Of a stretch of 64,000 nucleotides of DNA, positions 1 through 9,791 are shown in pieces. The position numbers and the translations under genes are program-made. The DNA lies in NCBI GenBank assembly GCA_030696305.1, contig JAUYSP010000003.1, positions 1-64,000 of the forward strand. Reading direction: 5' to 3'. The notes below the pieces were generated by a model that had not been told where the DNA came from, made no database searches, and saw nothing but the letters and a program-made list of their open reading frames with translations. The stretch is from Legionellaceae bacterium. Lineage in GTDB: Bacteria; Pseudomonadota; Gammaproteobacteria; Legionellales; Legionellaceae. The number at the start of each line of letters is the position of its first letter. Position 1 is the stretch's first letter.

Positions 1-150
1 GTCTTTGCGAACGAAGTGAAGCAATCCAGATCGATGTGACTTAAAAACTCCGATATCTGGATTGCTTCGCTAACGCTCGCAAAGACAATTATGACAGTAT
101 AATATCAGAATTAATATTTTATGCTCAATAATTTATAATGGGACAGCCCT
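1..150. repeat. Palindromic MITE-like repeat, copy 1 (cut by window start)
   Basis: Positions 1-86 form a long imperfect palindrome beginning GTCTTTGCG and ending CGCAAAGAC. An AT-rich arm follows, ending at GGACAGCCCT (141-150). The whole stretch is nearly identical to the reverse complement of 36993-37143, where a complete copy with terminal inverted repeats is visible. The outer arm of this copy lies before position 1. It has no coding capacity, which fits a non-autonomous element mobilised in trans. Confidence 0.85.
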
Positions 151-234
151 AATAAGTCCACAGAAACTGGACCTCAACGCAATTTTTCATGATAATGAAA
201 TATATTTTGATTTACTCGATGAACATGGATTGTT

Positions 235-3200
235 ATGTGGCTTGTACGGCTGGCACTATCTCGACCTTATACATTTGTTGTATTAGCTATTTTGTTAATG
301 ATGCTTGGGATTTTATCCATACTCCGAACTCCCACTGATATTTTTCCGTCGATTGATATCCCTGTCGTTAGTGTCGTATGGCAATATGCGGGAATGCCTC
401 CAGATGATATGGCGAGCCGAATCACTACTGTTTTTGAGCTAGCCGTAACAGCCACTGTTAATAATATTGAACACATGGAATCCCAATCACTTTTAGGGGT
501 TAGTGTTACTAAAATTTATTTTCAAAAGGATGTGGATATTGCGGTGGCATTGAGTCAGGTAACATCGATTGCTCAGACCATGTTGAAACTGCTACCCCCC
601 GGGATTACGCCACCCTATGTCCTAAGTTATGATGCCTCAACTGTTGCAGTGTTGAATGTGATTTTATCAAGTGACAGCCTACCTGAGCAGCGATTAAATG
701 ACTTAGCGAATAATTTTGTTCGACCCCAGTTAGCGACCGTACAAGGCGCTGCGCTTGCTTATGGATATGGTGGTAAATCGAGAATGGTGATGGCTGATTT
801 AAATACTAAAGCGATGCAACAATATGGTGTCTCGGCTGAAGTAGTTAATACAGCAATGAATGCGCAAAGCCTTATTATTCCTGCAGGTACAGAAAAAATC
901 GGCTTATATGAGTACATTGTTAAAATGAATAATACACCATATTTGGTAGACGATTTTAATCAATTACCTGTGAAAACATCACCTAATGTGGTTATTTATA
1001 TGAAAGATATTGCACATGTTCGTGATGGATTTCCCCCACAAACTAACATTGTTAATTTGAATGGTACGCGAGCTGTGATGTTGGGGGTGGAAAAAACGGG
1101 GCATGCCTCGACGTTAAATATTATTAACCGTGTCATTGCTTTATTGCCACTCATTCAAGCTAATTTACCCAAGGCATTAAATTTAGCACTGGCAGGAAAT
1201 CAGGCTGTCTTTGTGACTGCGGCGATTCGAGGTGTTCTCACGGAAGGTGCTACAGCCGCCTGCTTGACTGGGGCCATGATTTTATTATTTCTTGGGAGTT
1301 TACGCAGTACATTTATTGTAACGATCTCTATTCCATTAGCCATTTTAAGTTCGCTTTTTGTTCTTTCGATGATGGGGCAGACGATTAATATTATGACTTT
1401 AGGTGGATTGGCCTTGGTAGTCGGTATTTTGGTGGATGATGCCACGGTTGCAATTGAGAATATTAATTGGAATATTGAGCAAGGTAAAGGTTTGAAAGAT
1501 GCTATCTTAGATGGCGCCAAACAAATTGCGACGCCAGCTATTGTGTCAACCTTATGTATTTGTATCGTATTTTTACCCATGTTCTATTTGAGTGGTGTAT
1601 CACGGTATCTATTTATTCCATTAGCCGAAGCGGTTGTGTTTGCTATGATTGCTTCTTATTTTTTATCTCGAACATTATTGCCTACGATGGCTTATTACTT
1701 GTTGGATTCCAAACAAGAGCATGAAACGCATCCTCATATGCAGACAAAATTTGAACGATTCCATCAGTCTTTTAATTATAAATTTGAATGCTTTCGAGAA
1801 AACTATAAAAAACATTTGGCTTGGGCCTTGAGTAATCGCACTCGATTCACAGGTATATTTTTAGCTTTTGTGTTTGGTTCACTGGTTTTATTATGGCCGG
1901 TCTTAGGAGCTAATTTTTTTCCTACTGTGGATGCTGGGCAAATCTTAGTACATTATTCTGCGCATCCTGGCACGCGGATAGAGGAAACTGCAAAATTGGC
2001 TGCAAAAGTGAATACAGTTATTCGTGAGGTTATTCCTGCTAATGAGTTGAATAATATTGTCGATAATATTGGACTGCCGATCAGTGGAATAAATTTAACT
2101 TATAATAACTCCGGTACAAATGGCGCAAATGATACGGATACCTATATTTCATTAAAGCCAGATCATCATCCTATTCGTGATTATATTCATCAATTACGAA
2201 AAAAGTTTCATGAGACGTTCCCTGGAGTGGATTTCGCATTTTTGCCCGCAGATATTGTGAGTCAAATTTTAAATTTTGGTCAACCATCCGTAATTGATAT
2301 TCAAATTACCGGTTTGAAGGCCTCTCAGAATCGTCACTATGCTAATATTTTACTTGAGCGATTAAAACATGTTGCAGGAATAGTTGATGCTCGTATTCGT
2401 CAATCAAACCATTACCCAGCATTGGCATTGGAAACCGATAGAACGCGAGCAAAAGAACTAGGTTTTACCCAGTTAGATATTGGTAATTCCTTGATGATCT
2501 CATTGGCAGGAGCGTTTCAAACAACGCCCAATTTCTGGGTTGATCCTAATAATAAAATGTCTTATCAAATCACTGTCCAAACGCCACAGTATGGCATTGA
2601 TACGGTTCAGGAATTATTAAATACACCAATTACAAATTTAGCTATGAGTACGCAACCGCAAATCTTAGGAGCGATGGCAAAAATTACACGTACAGGTATT
2701 CCACAAGTTATAACGCATTATAACGTTCAACCTGCTATTGATATTTTTGCTGGGGTTGATGATCGTGATCTGGGTTCGGTTTCGCGTGACATTAATCACA
2801 TTCTTAAAGAAACAAAAAATGATCTACCACCTGGTTCACAATTGTTCGTTCGTGGGCAAATCGCTACTCAACAAGATACCTTTAATACGTTGTACTTTGG
2901 ACTCGCGTTTTCTATTGTGTTAATTTATATGATTATTGTAATTAATTTTCAATCGTGGCTTGACCCATTTATTATAATTACGGCTTTGCCAGCGGCCTTA
3001 GCAGGTATCGCTTGGATGTTATTTTTTACTCATACAACATTGAGTGTCCCGGCATTAACTGGATGTATTATGTGTATGGGAGTGGCAACGGCAAATAGTA
3101 TTTTGGTGGTGAGTTTTGCTCGGCAAAATATGCTGGACGGCATGGATCCTGTGAGCGCTGCACTGGAAGCAGGAGGGACTCGTTTACGCCCTGTATTAAT

Positions 3201-3396
3201 GACTGCATTAGCTATGATTATTGGTATGTTGCCAATGGCGTTAGGTCTTGGTGATGGTGGAGAGCAAAATGCGCCTTTAGGGCGAGCCGTGATTGGTGGA
3301 TTGTCTTTCGCTACACTCGCAACCTTATTTTTTGTGCCGACTGTTTTTTGCATTATGCATAGTCGACAACGTCCTAAAGGATTGCAACATGTATAA
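235..3396 (+). CDS. RND-family efflux pump, inner-membrane permease
   Basis: This 1053-residue protein has the AcrB/HAE1 architecture: an N-terminal membrane helix (about 10-30), a large periplasmic loop, a block of helices (about 335-490), a second periplasmic loop and a final helix block (about 875-1040). Two adjacent aspartates at 401-402 in GILVDDATVAIENI match the proton-relay pair of AcrB helix 4. In helix 10 the AcrB lysine is not seen; the segment reads GVATANSILVV, as in a common RND subgroup. It should use the proton gradient to export drugs or other small molecules together with the adaptor and outer-membrane lipoprotein encoded next. The adaptor start codon overlaps its last codons, so the three genes form one operon. 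Substrate is unknown. Confidence 0.93.
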   Translation: MWLVRLALSRPYTFVVLAILLMMLGILSILRTPTDIFPSIDIPVVSVVWQYAGMPPDDMASRITTVFELAVTATVNNIEHMESQSLLGVSVTKIYFQKDVDIAVALSQVTSIAQTMLKLLPPGITPPYVLSYDASTVAVLNVILSSDSLPEQRLNDLANNFVRPQLATVQGAALAYGYGGKSRMVMADLNTKAMQQYGVSAEVVNTAMNAQSLIIPAGTEKIGLYEYIVKMNNTPYLVDDFNQLPVKTSPNVVIYMKDIAHVRDGFPPQTNIVNLNGTRAVMLGVEKTGHASTLNIINRVIALLPLIQANLPKALNLALAGNQAVFVTAAIRGVLTEGATAACLTGAMILLFLGSLRSTFIVTISIPLAILSSLFVLSMMGQTINIMTLGGLALVVGILVDDATVAIENINWNIEQGKGLKDAILDGAKQIATPAIVSTLCICIVFLPMFYLSGVSRYLFIPLAEAVVFAMIASYFLSRTLLPTMAYYLLDSKQEHETHPHMQTKFERFHQSFNYKFECFRENYKKHLAWALSNRTRFTGIFLAFVFGSLVLLWPVLGANFFPTVDAGQILVHYSAHPGTRIEETAKLAAKVNTVIREVIPANELNNIVDNIGLPISGINLTYNNSGTNGANDTDTYISLKPDHHPIRDYIHQLRKKFHETFPGVDFAFLPADIVSQILNFGQPSVIDIQITGLKASQNRHYANILLERLKHVAGIVDARIRQSNHYPALALETDRTRAKELGFTQLDIGNSLMISLAGAFQTTPNFWVDPNNKMSYQITVQTPQYGIDTVQELLNTPITNLAMSTQPQILGAMAKITRTGIPQVITHYNVQPAIDIFAGVDDRDLGSVSRDINHILKETKNDLPPGSQLFVRGQIATQQDTFNTLYFGLAFSIVLIYMIIVINFQSWLDPFIIITALPAALAGIAWMLFFTHTTLSVPALTGCIMCMGVATANSILVVSFARQNMLDGMDPVSAALEAGGTRLRPVLMTALAMIIGMLPMALGLGDGGEQNAPLGRAVIGGLSFATLATLFFVPTVFCIMHSRQRPKGLQHV

Positions 3397-4537
3397 GCAA
3401 ATAAAAGCACACTATCAAACAGTGGTAAAGCGCCCGTTTTTTATCGCCTGTTATCTGTTTTTATTCTTAGTTCTTGGCATACTTTTTTCTCGGCATTTAG
3501 CAGCATTATCTCTGGATAAGCAAACCAATCGTAATGCTATAGCCAATGTCACGGTCATTTCCGCAAAAGCGACTTCGAAACATGAAAAAATTTATCTTCC
3601 AGGAAGTGCATTGGCATGGCATGAGGCGCCTGTTTTTGCTCGTACCAAGGGCTATCTAAAAGAATGGTATGTTGATATTGGGTATCGCGTTAAAAAAGGC
3701 GATTTACTAGCGGTGATTGCCCGACCTGAATTAGATGCTCAGTATGAGGAAGCGAAAGCCTATTTGAAAATGATTATTGCTCAAAATGACTTGGCTCAAA
3801 TCACTGCGAAACGTTGGAATAATTTAGTAAGAACAGATTCAGTATCAAAGCAAGCAAATGATAATAAGACCTACGAGGCTGCATCATTGGCGGCTGAGTT
3901 AGTGAAAGCTCGGGCGAATCTTGAATATTTAACGGCGTTAGTTAGTTTTGAAAAAGTTATTGCTCCTTTTGACGGTACTATTTCATTACGCCAAACGGAC
4001 ATTGGTGCATTAATTAATATTGGTAGTAATCCTGCCGAAGCGCAGCCGTTATTTCGTATCGTTCAGTTAGACCGATTGCGTTTATATGTGAATATCCCAC
4101 AAACTTATTCTTCTCGAATTACACCAGATATGCAAGTGACTATGCGGTTTGCTGAACATCCAGGTAAAACATTTCCGGCTAAATTAATCAAAACAGCGGA
4201 TGCGATTAATCCAGTGACGTTGACATTACAAGCTGAATTTGAAGTACAAAATCAAGAGGAAGTTTTAATGCCGGGCAGTTATACAATGGTTGAGTTCACT
4301 ATTACGAGTTATCCAAATAGTGTCATTCTACCGATTAATACCCTTATTTTTCGTGCCGAGGGGTTACAAGTAGCTGTGGTCAATAAAGATAATCGCATTG
4401 ATTTGAGAAATATTACCATGGGAACAGATTTTGGAAGTGAAGTACAAATTAATAGTGGTATTTTACCTGGGGAGCGGATTGTGATTAATCCGTATGATTA
4501 TATTCATCAGGGTGAATATGTTCATGTTATTGCGTAA
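3389..4537 (+). CDS. RND efflux periplasmic adaptor (membrane fusion protein)
   Basis: This is an HlyD/AcrA-type adaptor that bridges the RND pump and the outer-membrane channel. Starting at the ATG at 3389 gives 382 residues; AAAGGA lies about 8 nt upstream and the start overlaps the pump stop by 8 nt. One membrane-anchoring helix (about residues 16-36) precedes a barrel-sandwich half-motif (ARTKGYLKEWYVDIGYRVKKG), a helical hairpin, the second lipoyl half (VIAPFDGTISLRQTDIGALI) and beta-barrel and membrane-proximal domains. A longer reading frame extends upstream, but the added residues do not resemble the family. Confidence 0.92.
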   Translation: MYKQIKAHYQTVVKRPFFIACYLFLFLVLGILFSRHLAALSLDKQTNRNAIANVTVISAKATSKHEKIYLPGSALAWHEAPVFARTKGYLKEWYVDIGYRVKKGDLLAVIARPELDAQYEEAKAYLKMIIAQNDLAQITAKRWNNLVRTDSVSKQANDNKTYEAASLAAELVKARANLEYLTALVSFEKVIAPFDGTISLRQTDIGALINIGSNPAEAQPLFRIVQLDRLRLYVNIPQTYSSRITPDMQVTMRFAEHPGKTFPAKLIKTADAINPVTLTLQAEFEVQNQEEVLMPGSYTMVEFTITSYPNSVILPINTLIFRAEGLQVAVVNKDNRIDLRNITMGTDFGSEVQINSGILPGERIVINPYDYIHQGEYVHVIA

Positions 4538-6038
4538 TAAGTCACACGTCTGGTCGAACCTCGTGAAACATTTCACTAGTTTTAGGAGATCCCTCGCTAC
4601 GCTTGGGATGATGCTTTTTCTCACTGGATGTAATTTTGCTCCTCATTCTGAAAGACCAGTCATGCCTATTCCTAATCATTATAAAGAAGTAGATGCATGG
4701 GTTGAGGCTAAACCGCCGTTATCTCAATTGAAAGCAGATTGTCCTTGGTGGTATGTATTCAAAGACCCATCCCTTAATGATTTGGAGCAAAAACTTACCA
4801 AAAAAAATCCTAGCTTACAACTGGCGTATTCTCGCTTTCAAGAGGCACGTGCAATCACGCAAGCTGCTCGCTCACAATTATATCCAACACTATTTGCTGT
4901 AGGGACACAAACCAGGCAACAAAACTCTTATACAGTAGCAAATGTATATCAAGGTACATCCTTTTTATATAACACATCAGCAATACAAGCTTTATTATCT
5001 TATGAGGTTGATGTCTGGGGAGAAATTCGTAATACGGTTTCAGCCAGTGCTCACGCAGCGAGAGCGAGTCAATTTGAGTTGGCGGCTACCGAATTAAGCT
5101 TGCATGCAATGCTTGCGGATCTTTATTTTGAATTGAGGGCCGATGATGAAATACAGATTGCTTTGGATAGAATTGTCAAAGCGTATACACATGCTTTATA
5201 TCTAGTTCATCAATTGCATATAGGTGGCGCGGTATCTGCATTTGAAGAAGATCAAGCCGTTAATCAACTCGAAAATGCAAAAACAAATGCAACCAATATG
5301 CGATTGCAACGTGCCGAGCTAGAGCATGCGATTGCGGTAATTATTGGAGAAATTCCAGCTAATTTTCATCTGCCAACGATGACGACACCGCTACATTTTG
5401 TTCCTATATCTCCTGATTTACCTTCAGTTCTTTTGGTGCGGCGACCAGATATTGCAGCAGCTTCGCAACACGTACGCTCGGCCAATGCAACCATTGGTAT
5501 TGCTCGCGCAGCTTTTTTTCCAAGTGTGAATTTAAGTGCGATGACAGGGTATCAAAGTCAAAAAATATCGTCTTTATTTACGAACCCAAGTTTGATCTGG
5601 GCGCTTGGTCCACCATCACCATTGGGTATGATCTCACCACAAATTGCTCAGGTAGTGTTTGATGGGTATTATTTACAGGCTAATTTAAAGCGGGCCAAAG
5701 CCAATTATTATGCAGCGGTAAATAATTATCGTAAAACCGTATTAATAGCATTTCAAGAAGTAGAAGACAGCCTCGTTGCCACGCGGCGTTTAAATGAAGA
5801 GGTACAAACTCAGAAGGCAGCTACAGCTGCGGCATTTCGTGCATTGTATCAAGTAAGGCAGCGTATGAAAGATGGCATGGATACGTATCTTGGTGTTGTC
5901 GATACTGAAAACCAAGCATTACAAGCAAGAATCGCTCTTATTCATTTAAAAACAAATAGACAATTAGCTAGTATTCACCTGATTAAAGCGCTAGGCGGTG
6001 GCTGGCGAATTAAAGAGGCGATGAAATATCCGATTTAA
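4518..6038 (+). CDS. RND efflux outer-membrane lipoprotein, NodT/OprM family
   Basis: This is a TolC-like outer-membrane factor completing the tripartite pump. A basic N-terminus and a hydrophobic stretch end in a lipobox (LFLTGC), so it should be exported and lipidated. The body shows the two repeated helical/strand halves of the OEP family, including WWYVFKDPSLNDLEQ early and the RRPDIAAASQHVRSANATIGIARAAFFP signature region, here described only in outline, in the second half. The start is uncertain among three closely spaced ATGs (4494, 4518, 4524). AGGGTG just upstream favours 4518 or 4524. The start overlaps the adaptor 3' end, indicating coupled translation. Confidence 0.9.
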   Translation: MFMLLRNKSHVWSNLVKHFTSFRRSLATLGMMLFLTGCNFAPHSERPVMPIPNHYKEVDAWVEAKPPLSQLKADCPWWYVFKDPSLNDLEQKLTKKNPSLQLAYSRFQEARAITQAARSQLYPTLFAVGTQTRQQNSYTVANVYQGTSFLYNTSAIQALLSYEVDVWGEIRNTVSASAHAARASQFELAATELSLHAMLADLYFELRADDEIQIALDRIVKAYTHALYLVHQLHIGGAVSAFEEDQAVNQLENAKTNATNMRLQRAELEHAIAVIIGEIPANFHLPTMTTPLHFVPISPDLPSVLLVRRPDIAAASQHVRSANATIGIARAAFFPSVNLSAMTGYQSQKISSLFTNPSLIWALGPPSPLGMISPQIAQVVFDGYYLQANLKRAKANYYAAVNNYRKTVLIAFQEVEDSLVATRRLNEEVQTQKAATAAAFRALYQVRQRMKDGMDTYLGVVDTENQALQARIALIHLKTNRQLASIHLIKALGGGWRIKEAMKYPI

Positions 6039-6156
6039 CTTTAGAAGAATGTTAATGGCGATAGAAATCTACTAGTCATCAATACTAATCTATTTTTGAT
6101 TTTATTGCACTTAAATGATACAATATGTTTTTATTATCATAATCAATGGTGTAAAC

Positions 6157-7395
6157 ATGCAAAATAGAGCGGATATTGTTATTACGACTAAGGATAAACA
6201 AGCGGTTATTGATATTTTTAAAAAATTGGAATATCTGTCTCTCCATTCGTTTTCAAAGGTATGGGATATTTTAGGAAGTGATCAGACGTTGGAAGAAAAA
6301 AAGCACCTTTTAGCTAGACATGGATCAATTGTAACCAAGCTTAATGACCAAGTTAATGTCCTTTTAACTAAACAAATTAAGTTAATTAATGAGAGTGACA
6401 GCCCTATCAATGGAATTAATTTACCAATTAAATTTAAAAAAATACTCTATGGGCGAGGAGCTAAAGTTTTTCAAGTCACCCAAGAAGAGTTTGATACTCT
6501 GAATTATAAACATGATTCAGTCGGCACCTATGCTGAATATGCACAAGGTCTCTATGCAAAATTATCTGCGAGATATATGTCTGCAACCACAAAAAGTGGT
6601 GTTTTTGTTTCGGTAAAAGGGACGGGGCAGTTATATTATTTGAACCCCAGTGATAGGGAGACCCCTTACGTTTCCATTATTACTAAGGAAGAATTTAAGT
6701 CATATGCAAACAGTAATCCCAGTGTTTTTTATATGGATGACAATCAGTTAGATGAATACATTGGTTTTGACAAATTATCCACAGTTGTTAACCGTAAGAT
6801 TAGCTGGTCAAAGCTGTACTCCAATACTAATCACAACCTAGTTTATGGCGTCTTGGAATCTCTTTTGTTCAAGAATCAATTTGTTTCTTTTATAACCGAT
6901 ACGTACAGTAGTATTTTGACGAACATTGAAAACCTATTGATTTTGTTTATAGTACGCAATGAATCTGATTTGAGCGGGGAGAAGATGAAGGCTGCAGCCT
7001 TATTTAATCTCATCCTTGTTGTATTAAAAGCAGCTATTGTTGTTGGTGTCGCGTTTGCATTGATGGCGTTATTCGCATCCAACCCAGTAGGTTTGTCATT
7101 TATGGCTGCATTGGGTTTAAGTTTTTTTGCAATACTGGCCGCAGAGATAGTAAGAAGCTTTTTTTTAGATCGTGGAACAACGCCATTATGCCTAACAACG
7201 CTTGAAGGTCTTACCGACTCTGTAGTTATGTCAGATAAGGCTCATAAACTATTAGCCATCGACATTGAGCGAACTATAGCGCCTTCGTCGGGAAGATCAT
7301 GCTTTGGGCTATTTCCAGATAGTCGTATTACTCAGATATATCAGACAGTAAACCCAGCCCCTGGAACACAAATTTTGAACCAAGGAGCGGGATAA
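6157..7395 (+). CDS. Unknown protein with a C-terminal membrane hairpin
   Basis: This protein of about 412 residues matches no family I recognise. The ATG at 6157, preceded by GGTG, is preferred over an in-frame start at 6115 that only adds hydrophobic residues. The first 270 residues look soluble and mixed alpha/beta. Two long hydrophobic helices follow (roughly NLILVVLKAAIVVGVAFALMAL and FMAALGLSFFAILAAEIV) and then a soluble tail of about 80 residues. It stands alone between the efflux operon and a beta-barrel gene. A large soluble domain with a membrane hairpin is common among Dot/Icm effectors, but there is no direct evidence for that here. Confidence 0.7.
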   Translation: MQNRADIVITTKDKQAVIDIFKKLEYLSLHSFSKVWDILGSDQTLEEKKHLLARHGSIVTKLNDQVNVLLTKQIKLINESDSPINGINLPIKFKKILYGRGAKVFQVTQEEFDTLNYKHDSVGTYAEYAQGLYAKLSARYMSATTKSGVFVSVKGTGQLYYLNPSDRETPYVSIITKEEFKSYANSNPSVFYMDDNQLDEYIGFDKLSTVVNRKISWSKLYSNTNHNLVYGVLESLLFKNQFVSFITDTYSSILTNIENLLILFIVRNESDLSGEKMKAAALFNLILVVLKAAIVVGVAFALMALFASNPVGLSFMAALGLSFFAILAAEIVRSFFLDRGTTPLCLTTLEGLTDSVVMSDKAHKLLAIDIERTIAPSSGRSCFGLFPDSRITQIYQTVNPAPGTQILNQGAG

Positions 7396-7488
7396 CTTAA
7401 AATACGTTGTCAAATAAATCAATTTATTATATTGTGGCATCTTCCAGCGTTATCGTAAGAAACTATAGACAACAGGATGTCACTTATT

Positions 7489-8190
7489 ATGAATAAACTA
7501 ATGGCTATATCAATGTTTACTTTTGTATCAATTGCTCAAGCAGGTACGATGGGACAAACATCCCCTTTAGTCACCCCATATCTTGGTTTGGAAGGTTCCT
7601 ACACCTGGAATCAAATTGGCATTAGATATCTTAATAATTATCAAACGCCGGTGAGTAAGAATGGCTGGGGTGGACGACTTTCCGCTGGTGTCACGCGCTC
7701 TTATAAAGAAAGGTTTAGCTTAATGGCTGAGCTCGGTGGCGGATATTATGGTCATACCCGGACATCATTGGTGGCTGGTGGTATGAGTAATACAACTAAT
7801 TCGATTGATGGGTATGATTTTCTGATTGGTGGAATCTATCATCTAGATCATTTCCGTTTAGTTGGTGGCGCAGGATTTATGGTACAAAATAACCGTTATA
7901 AATTGACTATCAATAGAGCGGAAACAGTACCAGGTGGTAATGTTGTAGGGCTCACGATAATTGAGGAGAATAGCACTCAAGTTCTTCCTGAATTGAAAAT
8001 AGGTGGAATTTATAATGTATATCAAAATATTGACTTATCCCTTACCTATATGCATGTTTTTGGCTCTAGCTTAGAAGCTCAGACTAATCAATTAGTAACG
8101 TCTACCATTTCTTTTAAAAATAGCCTGGCAAACTTTCAAAATCCAACCTTAGATTCGGTTCTTTTAGGTCTTCGTTATAATTTTGTTTAA
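7489..8190 (+). CDS. Outer-membrane beta-barrel protein (opacity/OmpA-barrel type)
   Basis: A signal peptide (MNKLMAISMFTFVSIAQAG) is followed by alternating hydrophobic, aromatic and glycine-rich strands such as YLGLEGSYTW, GWGGRLSAGV and MAELGGGYYG. The protein ends in a strand (VLLGLRYNFV) like an outer-membrane assembly signal. Length (233 residues) fits an eight-stranded barrel. The ATG at 7489 is preferred because an AGGA motif sits about 11 nt upstream, whereas the ATG at 7477 would have no spacing from it. Function is unknown; such porin-like surface proteins are common in Legionella and Coxiella. Confidence 0.8.
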   Translation: MNKLMAISMFTFVSIAQAGTMGQTSPLVTPYLGLEGSYTWNQIGIRYLNNYQTPVSKNGWGGRLSAGVTRSYKERFSLMAELGGGYYGHTRTSLVAGGMSNTTNSIDGYDFLIGGIYHLDHFRLVGGAGFMVQNNRYKLTINRAETVPGGNVVGLTIIEENSTQVLPELKIGGIYNVYQNIDLSLTYMHVFGSSLEAQTNQLVTSTISFKNSLANFQNPTLDSVLLGLRYNFV

Positions 8191-8222
8191 ACTTTGTGAT
8201 TTAAGAAATATCCTCAGAGGCT

Positions 8223-8269
8223 GTTGACATCTGCGTTCCTCGGCAGAGCGTCTATTAGTAGTTGTCAAC
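8223..8269. repeat. Short inverted repeat between the barrel gene and the F420 operon
   Basis: GTTGACA (8223-8229) and TGTCAAC (8263-8269) are a perfect 7-bp inverted repeat about 33 bp apart in the spacer before the F420 operon. The arms resemble the TTGACA/TGTCAA ends of the element at 23367-23435. This could therefore be a decayed relative, or a hairpin in the leader. Confidence 0.4.
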
Positions 8270-8318
8270 GGAATCTAATTTAAGTCGTATGTTGATTGCT
8301 TGGATGAAAAGGGTGTGC

Positions 8319-8975
8319 ATGGAGTTGGAATCGAATCATGCGTTAAAGATTACGTTTCTTGGGGGAACTGGTCGCCTCGGAAAGGTATTACTCACGCGTT
8401 TTGCTCGTGCTGGTTTTCGTACATTCTTGGCCTCTCGGTTGCTATCTCACGGGGAAGAGACTGCGCGTAAAATAAACAATCAAATCATTCCCAAATACGC
8501 TATTCAAGCATGCAGTTATTCTGAGGGGGTTATGCAGGGGGATATTATTTTTATGACAATACCGTATCCCGCATCCACTGCTATTGCACAGTCATTAAAT
8601 GAATTATTGCAACACAAATTACTCGTTGACACCACTGTCCCTGTTACAACGAAGGGAAGATTGGTCTATGAATCAGCTGTAGCTAAAACACAAAAGTTTC
8701 TTGGTGAGCATGTACGAGTTGTCTCTGCATTTCAAACTATCTCAGCAACATTATTAGCCCAAGAACAATCAGCGATAGATTCGAATGTCCTGGTGACGGG
8801 TAACGATCTTTTGGCATGTGATCGAGTTATTAATCTTGCTCATTTCATTGGTTTAAAAGGCGTCTATTGTGGCAATCTCGATCATTCTTTAACGACTGAA
8901 AATCTTGCGATCACGTTAATGCAGATTAATCGCCATCATCATACGTCTACTGCTGGAGTAAATCTTTTATTATGA
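8319..8975 (+). CDS. npdG: F420-dependent NADP reductase (Fno/NpdG-like)
   Basis: A 218-residue Rossmann protein opening with ITFLGGTGRLGKVLLTRFAR, the dinucleotide-binding fingerprint of F420:NADP oxidoreductases, followed by FLASR at the position that reads NADP phosphate in the family. It moves hydride between F420H2 and NADP in the cytoplasm. The ATG at 8319, with AAAAGGG about 5 nt upstream, gives the usual family length; upstream in-frame starts at 8262 (TTG) and 8304 add residues unlike the family. Its stop overlaps the cofE start (ATGA), and it heads the F420 biosynthesis operon. That context supports F420 rather than another NADP oxidoreductase role. Confidence 0.85.
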   Translation: MELESNHALKITFLGGTGRLGKVLLTRFARAGFRTFLASRLLSHGEETARKINNQIIPKYAIQACSYSEGVMQGDIIFMTIPYPASTAIAQSLNELLQHKLLVDTTVPVTTKGRLVYESAVAKTQKFLGEHVRVVSAFQTISATLLAQEQSAIDSNVLVTGNDLLACDRVINLAHFIGLKGVYCGNLDHSLTTENLAITLMQINRHHHTSTAGVNLLL

Positions 8976-9766
8976 CTTCGTCCTCGGTTCAATTAACAGC
9001 GCTTCCTAATATTCCCCTTGTTCTGCCTGGAGATAATCTGGTTGAACTAATCCAAAACGGATGTGCTGATGCAGGTATTTGCATGCAAGCAGGAGATATT
9101 CTTGTTTTAGCACAAAAAATTGTTTCAAAAGCGGAGAGACGCGAGGTATTGCTCAGTACCGTAAAAGTATCGCCCAAAGCGGTCGAATTAAGTGAAATAT
9201 TAAATAAGGATCCGCGTTTAATTGAATTGATTTTGAGTGAAACAAAAAAAATCATTCGGTGTACGAAAGGCAATAAAGATACGAATGAAGCAGGGCATCT
9301 CATCGTCCGTCATCGATTAAATCATATTCTCGCCAATGCAGGTATTGATATGTCGAATATTGCGCATGAAGGGGGAGATGATCGTGCCTTGTTATTACCT
9401 TTGGATCCTGATGCAACTTGCGAACAGATAGCGCAATTAATTTATCAGCAAAACCAAGTGCATGTGGGCGTTATTATTAATGATAGTTTAGGACGGCCAT
9501 GGCGAAACGGTGTAGTCGGTGTAGCGCTTGGTGTTTCAGGGGTGCCTGCATTATTAGATTTACGTGGACAACCCGATATTTTTGGACGATCGCTGAAAAC
9601 CAGTACGATTGGTTTTGCGGATGAAATTGCTTCCGCTGCCTCGTTGATCATGGGCCAAAGCAATGAAAAACAACCTATCATCCACATTCGTGGACTTCGT
9701 TACACACCAGCAAATGCGACCATACAAGAATTGATGCGACCGGAGCACAAGGATTTATTTCTATGA
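8972..9766 (+). CDS. cofE: Coenzyme F420-0:L-glutamate ligase (CofE)
   Basis: CofE adds glutamates through gamma linkages to F420-0 using GTP. The 264-residue protein has the family pattern: GDILVLAQKIVSKAE near the N-terminus, a stretch around RHRLNHILANAGIDMSN, then IINDSLGRPWRNG and IGFADEIASAASLIMGQ. It is a single-domain enzyme like archaeal CofE and lacks the C-terminal nitroreductase-like domain fused in actinobacterial FbiB. Its start codon overlaps the npdG stop, and cofD follows after 25 nt with a GAGGAG ribosome-binding site. Confidence 0.93.
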   Translation: MTSSSVQLTALPNIPLVLPGDNLVELIQNGCADAGICMQAGDILVLAQKIVSKAERREVLLSTVKVSPKAVELSEILNKDPRLIELILSETKKIIRCTKGNKDTNEAGHLIVRHRLNHILANAGIDMSNIAHEGGDDRALLLPLDPDATCEQIAQLIYQQNQVHVGVIINDSLGRPWRNGVVGVALGVSGVPALLDLRGQPDIFGRSLKTSTIGFADEIASAASLIMGQSNEKQPIIHIRGLRYTPANATIQELMRPEHKDLFL

Positions 9767-9791
9767 TTCATGAAGAAGAGGAGTCTGGGAC

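Noticed and set aside
1..150. Palindrome as a CRISPR repeat or tRNA-like structure
   Set aside because: Only two copies far apart with no spacers; the second copy shows transposon-like terminal repeats.
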